A stretch of 56,246 bases of DNA, from NCBI GenBank assembly GCA_964480945.1, contig CAYZRX010000017.1:1-56246 (forward strand), given 5' to 3'. How positions within the stretch are numbered: position 1 is the stretch's first letter; each line of letters begins with the position of its first letter. Below are positions 43,417-51,845 of this stretch, piece after piece. Position numbers and translations under genes: made by a program. The notes beneath the pieces are model-generated. The model was given only the letters and a program-made list of their open reading frames with translations. It did not search any database and was not told the DNA's origin. This DNA comes from VGWB01 sp964480945. Its GTDB lineage: Bacteria; Bacteroidota; Ignavibacteria; UBA10030.

Positions 43417-44844
43417 TCAGAAAAACAGCAACCAGACGACGAAGAAGATCGGGATCAGGATCGGGATGCTGTATCGGACAATGTATCCGAAGAAGCTCGG
43501 GCACGGAACGCCCGCCTGCTCGGAAATCGATTTCACCATGAAATTCGGCCCATTGCCGATATAGGTGTTCGCGCCGAAGAAAACCGCGCCGAGCGAAATC
43601 GCCTGAACGTACTTCCACGTCTCCGCCGTGAATGCGAGCGCCCCAGCATGGAGGGGGTTCGGCAGCCCGAGGGCTTGCGGAGTGGAGTTTCCCAGCATAA
43701 CCTGCATATGCATCACATTGTCCAGGTTCGCTCCGTGCAATCCGAACGCCGCGCTGAGAAAATTCAGATACGTTGGAGCGTTGTCCAGAAAGCTCGAGAG
43801 AACGCCCGTCCCCCAGAAGTACTGTCCCGGTGTCACGATGCCCAGCATCGAGGAATTCAGCTCCAGCCAGTCGAGCGCCGGCACCATCGTCGCGAAGATC
43901 CCCAGGAACAGGATGGCGACCTCCTTGATCGGAACGAAGTTGAACTCGTTCTTTTCGTGGATTTCACGTTTCGTCGTGTAATACGATGCAAGCGCCGCGC
44001 CCCACATGATGATCTCGCGCAGCAGCACCGGCTTCTGGATGAAGACGGCCCCGAGGATCACCAGAAGGTACCAGACGTTGTGAAGCCCCGAGACCTCCGC
44101 CTTTTCGGGCTGAACTGCAACCGCCTGCACTTTCTTCGACTCTTTCCGGAAGTTGTACCAGTCGATGGCAAAGAACACGAGCAGGATCATCCCGATGACG
44201 AACAGCCAGGGAACCCATGCGCGCCCCAAGATCCAGAAGAACGGCACCCCTTTGAGATAACCGAGGAACAGCGGGGGATCGCCGATCGGCGTCAGCGCGC
44301 CACCGATGTTGCTCACGAGAAATATGAAGAAGACAACGTGATAGCCTCTGACCCGGTACTTGTTGGCCCTGAGGTACGGCCGGATCAGCAGCATCGATGC
44401 ACCTGTCGTCCCCAGGAGGTTCGAGATCACTGCGCCGATTCCGAGGAGCGCTACGTTCTCCCACGGTGCCGCCTTACCGCGGATGCGCATGTGAACTCCG
44501 CTCGCCACGACGAAGAGCGATCCTATGAGCGAAATGAAGCTGACATACTCATAGAACGTGAGCAGCAGCCGCGGGACGTTGTGGAGAGCGACCGCGTAGT
44601 AGGCAACCACGAATGCGCCGAGACCGAAGGCCACAAGGGGGTAGTTGCGCTCCCACCAATGCCGGTTCAGAAACGGGACGACCGCGATCGCAAGAAGTAA
44701 AAGAACAAATGGCGTCACGAGCCATGCGCTGACAGGCAGAATCTCAGCGCTGCGAAAGATCCGCTCGACCGAGTTGAAAAAAAGAAAAGCAGCCGCAGCC
44801 AACACCAGAAAGATCGCGATCTGCTTCCGCCGGGCCTTCTTCAT
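43417..44844 (-). CDS. Sodium:proton antiporter-like (ion transporter superfamily) membrane protein
   Basis: A 475-residue protein with about 12-13 helices, of the ArsB/NhaD/CitMHS ion transporter superfamily. Diagnostic turns are ISNLLGTTGASMLLIRPYLR, VSNIGGALTPIGDPPLFLGY and the second-repeat pair FLDNAPTYLNFLSAAFG and GAVFFGANTYIGNGPNFMVK. It is not a complex I subunit, yet it lies between nuoM (33 bases) and nuoN (15 bases) in the same direction. It may couple sodium to the proton gradient made by complex I. Substrate ions are not proven; arsenite or carboxylate transport cannot be excluded. Confidence 0.85.
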   Translation of the reverse strand: MKKARRKQIAIFLVLAAAAFLFFNSVERIFRSAEILPVSAWLVTPFVLLLLAIAVVPFLNRHWWERNYPLVAFGLGAFVVAYYAVALHNVPRLLLTFYEYVSFISLIGSLFVVASGVHMRIRGKAAPWENVALLGIGAVISNLLGTTGASMLLIRPYLRANKYRVRGYHVVFFIFLVSNIGGALTPIGDPPLFLGYLKGVPFFWILGRAWVPWLFVIGMILLVFFAIDWYNFRKESKKVQAVAVQPEKAEVSGLHNVWYLLVILGAVFIQKPVLLREIIMWGAALASYYTTKREIHEKNEFNFVPIKEVAILFLGIFATMVPALDWLELNSSMLGIVTPGQYFWGTGVLSSFLDNAPTYLNFLSAAFGLHGANLDNVMHMQVMLGNSTPQALGLPNPLHAGALAFTAETWKYVQAISLGAVFFGANTYIGNGPNFMVKSISEQAGVPCPSFFGYIVRYSIPILIPIFFVVWLLFF

Positions 44845-44877
44845 CTACCAGTCACTATGTCTGCTAGCTGAGCCGCG

Positions 44878-46455
44878 CTACTTCGCAGGTTGAACGGGCT
44901 GAGCACCGAGTTCTGCGGTCCGAATCTGTCCCCCCTGCCGCACCGATTCCAGTCCCTGTACCAGCTGTTTCGCAACGGGTGCCGATTTGGTCAGGAACGT
45001 GGAAGGATACACGCCGATCCACACGATGAAGACGACGATGGCAGCCAGTGTGACCACTTCCCGAGGGTTAATATCCGTCAGTTTGTGTCCGCCGTAAACT
45101 CCCCCCTCCCTCGCCTGGCCGAACATGACACGCTGGTACATCCACAGGAGGTACACGGCAGCGAGGATCACCCCGGTGGCGGCAAACGCGGCGTAGGCAT
45201 AGGTGCCGAGGAACGTCGATCGAAAGCTCCCGAGCAGGATGAGAAACTCGCCCACAAACCCGTTGAGGCCCGGCAGCCCGATGGACGAGAGCGAAACGAT
45301 CATGAAGAAGGTCGCGTAGACCGGCATGAACTTCGCGACGCCTCCGAAATCTGAAATGTTTCTCGTGTGCGCCCGGTCGTAGATCATCCCAACGATAAGA
45401 AAGAGAGCACCCGTCGACAAGCCGTGATTGACCATCTGGATGATCGCGCCCTGAATCCCCTCCTCGGTCATGGCGAAGATGCCGAGCACGACGAAGCCGA
45501 GATGCGAAACGGAAGAATACGCCACGAGCTTCTTGATGTCGGTCTGCACCATCGCCACGAGAGCCCCGTAGATGATGCCGATGACCGCGAGGATGCCCAT
45601 GAGCGGAATGAACTTGATGGCGGCGTTCGGGAAGAGCGGCAAGCAGAATCGAAGCAGCCCGTACGTCCCCATCTTCAACAGGACCCCGGCCAGGATGACG
45701 CTGCCGGCGGTCGGAGCCTGAACGTGCGCGTCGGGCAACCAGGTATGCAGCGGGAAGATCGGGATCTTGATAGCAAAGCTCAGCGCGAAGGCGAGAAACA
45801 TCCACGTCTGCAGGGTGAGCGTCATGCGCGGGGCGAGGCCGTACAGCTCCAACACGTTGGTGGTGAACGTCCCGCCGGGAAGCGTGGAAGCGTAGTAGCC
45901 CAGCGCCAGGATCGCTACCAGCATCAGCAGACTTCCGAACAGCGTAAAGAGGATGAACTTGACCGCCGCATAGACCCGCTCGGGGCCTCCCCAGACACCG
46001 ATGATGAAGTACATCGGGATGAGCATCGCTTCCCAGAAGATGTAGAAGAGGAAGAGATCGAGGGAAGCAAAGACACCGACCATCCCGACCTCGAGCAGCA
46101 GCACCATCATCGTGTACTCTCTGAGGCGGCGCTCGATCGAATTCCACGTTCCCAGCAGTGCGAGCGGCGTCAGGAACGTCGTCAGCAGGATCAGCAGCAG
46201 CGCCATGCCGTCAATTCCGACAAAATAGCTGATGTTGAGCCCCTCGATCCAGGAGACCCGCTGTTGAAACTGGAAGGCCGGAGTCGAGGCATCGAATTGA
46301 AAGAACAGGTACAACGAAATCACAAAGGTAAGCAGCGACGTCGCGAACCCGGTTATCTTGATCGCTCGGGCATTCCCCTTGTTGACAAAGAACAGCCCAA
46401 GCACGCCGAGGAGCGGAAAGAATATCGTTATCGAGAGGATATGGTCTGAGAGCAT
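44878..46455 (-). CDS. nuoM: NADH-quinone oxidoreductase subunit M
   Basis: A 525-residue NuoM. It includes the conserved YFVGIDGMALLLILLTTFLT, the Glu region LLEVGMVGVFASLDLFLFYI, FWEAMLIPMYFIIGVWGG, and FAIKIPIFPLHTWLPDAHVQ with APTAGSVILAGVLLKMGTYG. Also present are KKLVAYSSVSHLGFVVLGIF and LPGLNGFVGEFLILLGSF. It forms the middle antiporter-like channel of the membrane arm. The C-terminal tail (VRQGGQIRTAELGAQPVQPA) is a polar extension beyond the last helix. It lies 22 bases after nuoL. Confidence 0.97.
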   Translation of the reverse strand: MLSDHILSITIFFPLLGVLGLFFVNKGNARAIKITGFATSLLTFVISLYLFFQFDASTPAFQFQQRVSWIEGLNISYFVGIDGMALLLILLTTFLTPLALLGTWNSIERRLREYTMMVLLLEVGMVGVFASLDLFLFYIFWEAMLIPMYFIIGVWGGPERVYAAVKFILFTLFGSLLMLVAILALGYYASTLPGGTFTTNVLELYGLAPRMTLTLQTWMFLAFALSFAIKIPIFPLHTWLPDAHVQAPTAGSVILAGVLLKMGTYGLLRFCLPLFPNAAIKFIPLMGILAVIGIIYGALVAMVQTDIKKLVAYSSVSHLGFVVLGIFAMTEEGIQGAIIQMVNHGLSTGALFLIVGMIYDRAHTRNISDFGGVAKFMPVYATFFMIVSLSSIGLPGLNGFVGEFLILLGSFRSTFLGTYAYAAFAATGVILAAVYLLWMYQRVMFGQAREGGVYGGHKLTDINPREVVTLAAIVVFIVWIGVYPSTFLTKSAPVAKQLVQGLESVRQGGQIRTAELGAQPVQPAK

Positions 46456-46477
46456 TGAGGGTCTTTCATCGGCAATA

Positions 46478-48463
46478 TCATTTGAGGATCAGCCAGATCA
46501 GGATGACCAGAATACCACCCACGAAGATCGTCGCGTACTGCTGCGCGATTCCGGTCTGCACGCGGCGGATGCCCTGAGCGATCGTCCCGATCAGTTTCGC
46601 GGACCCGTTCACCAAGCCGTCGATGATCGAGACATCCACCCCCTTCCACAAGATCGCCTCCGAGACCTTGACGGTTGGCGTGATGACCACAGCGTCGTAT
46701 GCTTCGTCAACATAATACTTGTTGAAGAGCATCGCGTAGATCTTCGGGAATTTCGCCTTCCACTGCTCCGCAAGCTCCGCACGTCTCAGGTACACCATCC
46801 TCGCAACGTAGATACCACCTGCTGCAATGGCGACGGAGAGGGCCATCAAGAGATACTCGCCGGCGGTGACGGCCTGAGGGATGAGACTCAATTTGTCGTT
46901 CGCGGGCTCGAAGATCGGCTCGAGCCACTGTTCGATCGAATTTCCGCCCAGAAGGCTTGCAGGAATCCCGACGAATCCTCCGACCACCGAAAGGAAGGCA
47001 AGGATGACGAGCGGGATCGTCATCGTCTTCGGCGCTTCGTGAGGATGGACGTCGTGGCCGTAGCGCGCCTCACCCTCGAACGTCAGGCTTACCAGCCGGA
47101 ACATGTAGAACGCCGTCAGCCCCGCACCCAAGACGCCGAGCGCCCAGAGAACCACCGATCCGTACTCGCTGCTGAAAGCCTTCCAGAGGATCTCGTCCTT
47201 GCTGAAAAAGCCGGAGAACGGCGGGATTCCGGAGATGGCGATCGCCGCGATGAGAAACGTCTTGTAGGTGGTGGGAAGATACTTCTTGAGACCTCCCATC
47301 TTCTGGATATCCTGCTCGTCGTGCATCGCGTGGATCACCGCTCCCGATCCCAGAAAGAGGAGCGCTTTGAAGAACGCGTGCGTCAACACGTGGAAGATTC
47401 CAGCGGCGAACGCCGCCACACCCATCGCGAGAAACATGTACCCGAGCTGGCTCACCGTCGAATATGCCAGCACCTTCTTGATGTCATTCTGAACCAAACC
47501 GATCGTCGCGGCCATCACGGCCGTTACCGCTCCGATGATCGCGACCACCTGCATCGTTGTCGGCGCCAGCGCATACAGAATCGAGCAGCGAGCGACCATA
47601 TAGACACCCGCCGTCACCATCGTCGCGGCGTGAATCAGGGCGCTCACGGGCGTCGGACCCGCCATCGCGTCCGGAAGCCACACATACAGCGGAATCTGCG
47701 CCGACTTGCCTGTTGCACCGAGGAAGAGGAGCAGGGTAATCCAGACTACCGTCTTATCACCGACGCTCAGCACCGTCGCCCGCCCGAAGACGGTCTCGAA
47801 GTTCAGACTCCCGAAATGCATGAAAATGAGGAGCATCCCGAGCAAAAATCCGAAGTCGCCGATCCGGTTGACGATGAATGCCTTCTTCGCCGCGTCGCTC
47901 GTCGTCGCCGTCCCGGGCTTGTATCCGCCGGTGTCGAACTTCCGGTCGAACCAGAATCCGATCAGCAGGTACGAGCAGAGCCCGACCCCCTCCCATCCAA
48001 GGAACATCAGGAGGAAGTTGTCCGCGAGGACGAGGTTGAGCATCGCGAAGATGAAAAGGTTCATGTAGGTGAAGAACCGCGAGAAGCCGGCATCGCCGTG
48101 CATGTAGCCGATGGAGTACACGTGAATCAGGAATCCAACCCCCGTCACGATCAGTGTCATCAGGATGGACAGCTGGTCGACCTGATACCCCACCGACACG
48201 GAGAGAGACGACGGCGTGCCCGTGAAGGTCGAAATCCACGTGAAGAGCCCAACGATATGCTTCCGCTCCTCCGGCTGCATCCCCAGCATCTGGAAGAACA
48301 AGATCGCGGCGACCACAAAGGAGAGGCCGACCGTTCCGCTGCCGATGATGCCGATCAGCTTCTCATTCTTCAACCTCCAGCCGATGAGACCGAGGAAGAG
48401 AAATCCCAGCAAAGGGAAGAGAACGATAAGGGGTGAGTAGGAAAACATAGAAGATTGGATCAT
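46478..48463 (-). CDS. nuoL: NADH-quinone oxidoreductase subunit L
   Basis: A 661-residue NuoL with about 16 helices, the distal antiporter-like subunit with its long lateral helix near the C-terminus. Landmarks are GWEGVGLCSYLLIGFWFDRK, FLLGMLLIFMHFGS, LLLFLGATGKSAQIPLYVWL with PDAMAGPTPVSALIHAATMV, and KKVLAYSTVSQLGYMFLAMG. The open frame starts at ATG 48463, inside a repetitive ATGATCCAATC stretch. The ATG at 48448 (MFSYSPLIVLFPLLG) is an equally likely start. An 85-base repeat-rich gap precedes it, otherwise the cluster is tight. Confidence 0.97.
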   Translation of the reverse strand: MIQSSMFSYSPLIVLFPLLGFLFLGLIGWRLKNEKLIGIIGSGTVGLSFVVAAILFFQMLGMQPEERKHIVGLFTWISTFTGTPSSLSVSVGYQVDQLSILMTLIVTGVGFLIHVYSIGYMHGDAGFSRFFTYMNLFIFAMLNLVLADNFLLMFLGWEGVGLCSYLLIGFWFDRKFDTGGYKPGTATTSDAAKKAFIVNRIGDFGFLLGMLLIFMHFGSLNFETVFGRATVLSVGDKTVVWITLLLFLGATGKSAQIPLYVWLPDAMAGPTPVSALIHAATMVTAGVYMVARCSILYALAPTTMQVVAIIGAVTAVMAATIGLVQNDIKKVLAYSTVSQLGYMFLAMGVAAFAAGIFHVLTHAFFKALLFLGSGAVIHAMHDEQDIQKMGGLKKYLPTTYKTFLIAAIAISGIPPFSGFFSKDEILWKAFSSEYGSVVLWALGVLGAGLTAFYMFRLVSLTFEGEARYGHDVHPHEAPKTMTIPLVILAFLSVVGGFVGIPASLLGGNSIEQWLEPIFEPANDKLSLIPQAVTAGEYLLMALSVAIAAGGIYVARMVYLRRAELAEQWKAKFPKIYAMLFNKYYVDEAYDAVVITPTVKVSEAILWKGVDVSIIDGLVNGSAKLIGTIAQGIRRVQTGIAQQYATIFVGGILVILIWLILK

Positions 48464-48535
48464 TGAGTCATAGGATTATGAAGTCATCAGATCATCGGGT
48501 GATCGGGTCATCGAACCATCGGGTCATTGGCATGG
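48464..48535. repeat. Imperfect short direct repeats between nuoK and nuoL
   Basis: Units of the type TCATCGGGT and GATCGGGTCATCGAACC recur four to five times with variation across about 70 bases. Similar drifting ATTG/GATTG repeats occur at 31240-31275 and 33244-33263. It has no coding pattern and no strong ribosome-binding site for nuoL. Confidence 0.6.
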
Positions 48536-48548
48536 CGTGATTCCGGTC

Positions 48549-48848
48549 TCACCATTTCAAGATATTGATGTCGTCGAGATTGACCGTCTGCTTCCGCCGG
48601 AACAAGGCGATGATGATGGCCAACCCGACGGCAGCTTCGGCCGCGGCGACCGTCATCGCGAAGAAAACGAGCATCTGGCCCCTCACGTCCCCGAGGTATG
48701 CCGAGAACGCGACGAGCGAGAGATTGACAGAGTTCAGCATCAGCTCGATCGACATGAAGACGATAATGGCGTTCCGGCGTGCGAGAACTCCGACGACACC
48801 GATGATAAACGTCGTCGCGCTGAGCAAGAGATAGGATTGAATGTCCAT
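48549..48848 (-). CDS. nuoK: NADH-quinone oxidoreductase subunit K
   Basis: A 99-residue NuoK with three helices. The two conserved membrane glutamates are seen in VFMSIELMLNSVNLSLVAFS and FAMTVAAAEAAVGLAIIIAL. The length is exactly typical. It lies five bases after nuoJ and starts the set of small membrane-arm subunits here. Confidence 0.96.
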   Translation of the reverse strand: MDIQSYLLLSATTFIIGVVGVLARRNAIIVFMSIELMLNSVNLSLVAFSAYLGDVRGQMLVFFAMTVAAAEAAVGLAIIIALFRRKQTVNLDDINILKW

Positions 48849-48853
48849 AGGCT

Positions 48854-49366
48854 TCAGTTCAGTTTCTTCTTCGCCAGGATCACCGCTCCGACGATAGCTG
48901 CAAGGAGCAGGATCGAGGTCACTTCGAACGGGAAGAGGAACGTGGTGAAGAGCTCCCGTCCGATGTACTCCACCGTCCCGATGTCGACCGATTTCTCGAA
49001 CTGCGTCGGCGGAAGACTGGCGCGTGCGAAGCCGAAAACATAGACCAGCTCCATCAGCAGTCCGAAGCTCAGCCCGGCACCCACGATCTTCCGATAGGAG
49101 ATCTTCTCCCCAAGCCCCTTGATGTCCCCGAGGTTGAGCAGCATGATGACAAAGAGGAAGAGGACCATGATCGCGCCGGCGTAGACGAGAATTTGGATGA
49201 AGGCGATAAACTGAGCGTGGAGTGTCAGGTACAGTCCGCCGAGCGCGAAGAAATTCAGGATGAGGTACAACGCTGCAATCACCGGGTTCCGTCGCGTGAC
49301 CATCATGAGCGCGGAGCCGACCGAGATGATCGCCAGAAAGTAGAAAAGAAATGTTTCGAGAGTCAC
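48854..49366 (-). CDS. nuoJ: NADH-quinone oxidoreductase subunit J
   Basis: A 170-residue NuoJ with five helices. The conserved segment ALYLILNFFALGGLYLTLHA and the third helix FIQILVYAGAIMVLFLFVIM with MLLNLG are typical. The start is a GTG at 49366. It is the first gene of the nuo run in this window. Subunits A to I are not upstream, where an ABC transporter lies instead, so the complex I genes are split between at least two loci. Confidence 0.95.
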   Translation of the reverse strand: MTLETFLFYFLAIISVGSALMMVTRRNPVIAALYLILNFFALGGLYLTLHAQFIAFIQILVYAGAIMVLFLFVIMLLNLGDIKGLGEKISYRKIVGAGLSFGLLMELVYVFGFARASLPPTQFEKSVDIGTVEYIGRELFTTFLFPFEVTSILLLAAIVGAVILAKKKLN

Positions 49367-49434
49367 GGAGTGCAGGGACCGATTAGAATTTGTCTGAAGT
49401 GTTCAATAGAGTGTGATGGACTCATAGCCGACCG

Positions 49435-50676
49435 TCACGGCGTGCGGATCCAGCGGATCAATTCGGGAATCGACGGCCGCTTGCCGTAGACCAAGATCGC
49501 CGTCCGGAAGATCTTTCCCGCCACCCACATCATGAAGACGGTCGACACGATGAGAATCCCGATGGTCGTCAGGATTTCCCACGTCGCAGGCATCTGGATC
49601 GCAACGCGCAGGACCATGAAGGCCGGAGTCAGCAGCGGGATAAACGACAACACTTTGATCAGCAGAGAATCGGGATTTTGCATCGCAGGAACGGCAAGCA
49701 CGATGGGAAAGACAAGGGTCAGGCTCACATAGCTCGTTATCTGCTGTGCCTCCTGCTCGGTCGTGACGGGCGACCCGGCTGCCACAAAGATCGCGGAGAA
49801 CAGGAGATAGCCGAGGATGACATAGACCGCCGACAGGAGAACGCTCTCAAGCGAGAAGATATCCGTTCCCGTCTTCATGGCAATCCCCAGACCGATCACA
49901 CCCCACAAGAGCATCTGCATGATCCCAAGGCCGCTCAATCCGAGAATCTTCCCGGTCATCAAGTCTTGAGCCGAGCAGGACGAGAGCAAGACCTCGATCA
50001 CGCGACTCGATTTCTCCTCGACCACGCTACGGATCAGCAGCTGCCCCGACGTGAGCACGAGGAACATCAACATCATGATCATAATGTATGCGCTGAAGAA
50101 CGTCTCGAGGAATCCGGATTCCCTTTCCTCTCCCTTCTCGGAGATCTTGATGGACTTGATATTGATATCCGCCATCAACCTCTTGATCTGGGTAGGATCG
50201 AAACCACTGCTCACCAACCGCTGTTCGACGATCACCTCTTCCATCGTGCGAGAGAACCGCTCCGAAATACGTATGTTGCCCACGTTCTCCGCCCGGAATT
50301 CCACCTTCCCGCTGTCGTACACCGTCGCAGGGATGTAGAAATACCCTTCGATCTGCTTCGAGGCGATCAGCTTGGTCGCACGGGCCTTCATCTCGTCGAA
50401 GCTCACATCTTCTTTGAGATTCCGCAGCACGTAGTTTGGGCGACCGTCCGGCAGCTTGTATTTCTCATCGAGGCGTTCCGACAAAGGAGTCAGAATCTTT
50501 CCGGTCTCATCGATAACGCCGATAGCGATCGGTTTGTCGTCCGGCTTCGAGGCGAGCAGGCCCGGCAGGAAGCCGAAAACGATCATGATCAGCGGCATGA
50601 GAACGAGCGAAATGAGGAAGGCCTTCGACTTGACCTTCTCAAGAAATTCCCATTTGGCGACTTCGAGGTACTTCAT
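49435..50676 (-). CDS. ABC-2 type exporter permease, NatB-like
   Basis: A 413-residue permease. One helix lies near the N-terminus (KAFLISLVLMPLIMIVFGFL), followed by a large extracytoplasmic domain (residues about 45-185). At least five more helices lie between about 195 and 400, including YIMIMMLMFLVLTSGQLLIR and VSLTLVFPIVLAVPAMQNP. The motif EEKSSRVIEVLLSSCSAQDL after the second helix is the coupling segment of the NatB family. Its start overlaps the ATPase stop by four bases. NatB of Bacillus exports sodium, but relatives move other substrates. Confidence 0.92.
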   Translation of the reverse strand: MKYLEVAKWEFLEKVKSKAFLISLVLMPLIMIVFGFLPGLLASKPDDKPIAIGVIDETGKILTPLSERLDEKYKLPDGRPNYVLRNLKEDVSFDEMKARATKLIASKQIEGYFYIPATVYDSGKVEFRAENVGNIRISERFSRTMEEVIVEQRLVSSGFDPTQIKRLMADINIKSIKISEKGEERESGFLETFFSAYIMIMMLMFLVLTSGQLLIRSVVEEKSSRVIEVLLSSCSAQDLMTGKILGLSGLGIMQMLLWGVIGLGIAMKTGTDIFSLESVLLSAVYVILGYLLFSAIFVAAGSPVTTEQEAQQITSYVSLTLVFPIVLAVPAMQNPDSLLIKVLSFIPLLTPAFMVLRVAIQMPATWEILTTIGILIVSTVFMMWVAGKIFRTAILVYGKRPSIPELIRWIRTP

Positions 50677-51836
50677 GCGATCGGCCCTCCTTGGCCGCGC
50701 TTCCGCTCGGCCTCGACGGTCTTCTTCGCTCGGAAGTACCGGACACCGGAGAGGATGGCCACCGCAAGCAAAAGCGCCGGCAACGACCAGTCCGGATTTT
50801 CCTTGAACAACATCCCCACGGCAAGGGCGATGAAAATGACAGCGCTCAGAACCAGCGGGATGAGCTCCCTCCGAACGCGCTTGTCGAGCGGCGGGCGTGC
50901 GGCCCGAACCGGGGTCGGCCGCGCAGCGATGACCTCTTCAGTGCTCGGAGGCGGACCCACCACATCGATGAAGATGCTATTGAGTGACGGCTCGACGATC
51001 TCAAATTTCCGGAGGTCGAGCTTGCCGTCGAGCTTCGAGAGGAGCTCACGGCTTTTGTGGATATCAACAAGCTCCAGCTCCGCGTAGTTTTGGTAAACAT
51101 CCGCGCGTTTCACCAACGGTGACCGCTTCAGAAACTCGCCATCCCCTTCATATTCAATTCTCAAAGAGTTCTTGCCGTACTGCTTCTTAATCTCACGCAG
51201 CGAGCCGCTCAGGACCGGCTTGCCTTTATTGATCAAACAGATGTTATCGCACATCTTCTCAACTTGCTCCATCTGGTGCGTTGAGAAAACGATAGCAACG
51301 TTGTGCTGCCGAAGATCGAGCAGGATGTCTTTTAGGAGGATCTGGTTGACCGGGTCGAGCCCTGCGAAAGGTTCGTCGAGAATGAGGAGCTGAGGATGAT
51401 GGAGGATGGAGATGATGAGCTGCACCTTTTGCTGGTTCCCCTTCGAGAGCTCCTCGACCTTACGGTGCGCGCTCTCCTTCAACCCGAATCGATCCAGCCA
51501 CTGATAGGCGAGCGGCTTGGCATCCCGCTCGGGGAGTCCTTTCAGCGATGCAAAATAGAGGATCGTCGTCAGAATCTTGCTTTTGCGGTACAGTCCCCTC
51601 TCCTCCGGCAAGTACCCGATGATGTTCCACATTTCGGGACTGAACGCCTTTCCATCAAACGAAATGGTGCCGCTGTCGGGAGCTATGATGTTCAGGACGG
51701 TTCGGATGGTCGTCGTTTTCCCCGCGCCGTTCGGTCCGAGCAGGCCGAAGAGTTCCCCCCTCTGCACCTGAAACGAAACTCCGTCGACCGCAACGACGGT
51801 ATCGTAGGCTTTTCGCAGGTTGGCGACGCTGAGCAT
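50673..51836 (-). CDS. ABC exporter ATPase, NatA-like, with C-terminal membrane helices
   Basis: A 387-residue ABC ATPase. Walker A is GLLGPNGAGKTTTIRTVLN, the signature LSKGNQQKVQLI, Walker B LLILDEPFAGLDPV, with the H-loop in VFSTHQMEQVE. This domain ends near residue 230 and is followed by a linker domain with beta pattern. Residues about 325-365 then form two hydrophobic helices (LIPLVLSAVIFIALAVGMLF and SLPALLLAVAILSGV), which NatA-type ATPases do not usually have. It lies nine bases after asnS and overlaps the permease gene, so asnS, natA-like and natB-like are one transcript. Confidence 0.92.
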   Translation of the reverse strand: MLSVANLRKAYDTVVAVDGVSFQVQRGELFGLLGPNGAGKTTTIRTVLNIIAPDSGTISFDGKAFSPEMWNIIGYLPEERGLYRKSKILTTILYFASLKGLPERDAKPLAYQWLDRFGLKESAHRKVEELSKGNQQKVQLIISILHHPQLLILDEPFAGLDPVNQILLKDILLDLRQHNVAIVFSTHQMEQVEKMCDNICLINKGKPVLSGSLREIKKQYGKNSLRIEYEGDGEFLKRSPLVKRADVYQNYAELELVDIHKSRELLSKLDGKLDLRKFEIVEPSLNSIFIDVVGPPPSTEEVIAARPTPVRAARPPLDKRVRRELIPLVLSAVIFIALAVGMLFKENPDWSLPALLLAVAILSGVRYFRAKKTVEAERKRGQGGPIA

Positions 51837-51845
51837 AGACTTGGG

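Noticed and set aside
46358..48436. A 692-codon plus-strand open frame opposite nuoL, and similar long frames opposite nuoM/nuoN, thrS and ribBA
   Set aside because: The translations are dominated by charged residues such as Arg, Asp, His and Glu, and mirror hydrophobic minus-strand proteins. They are shadows.
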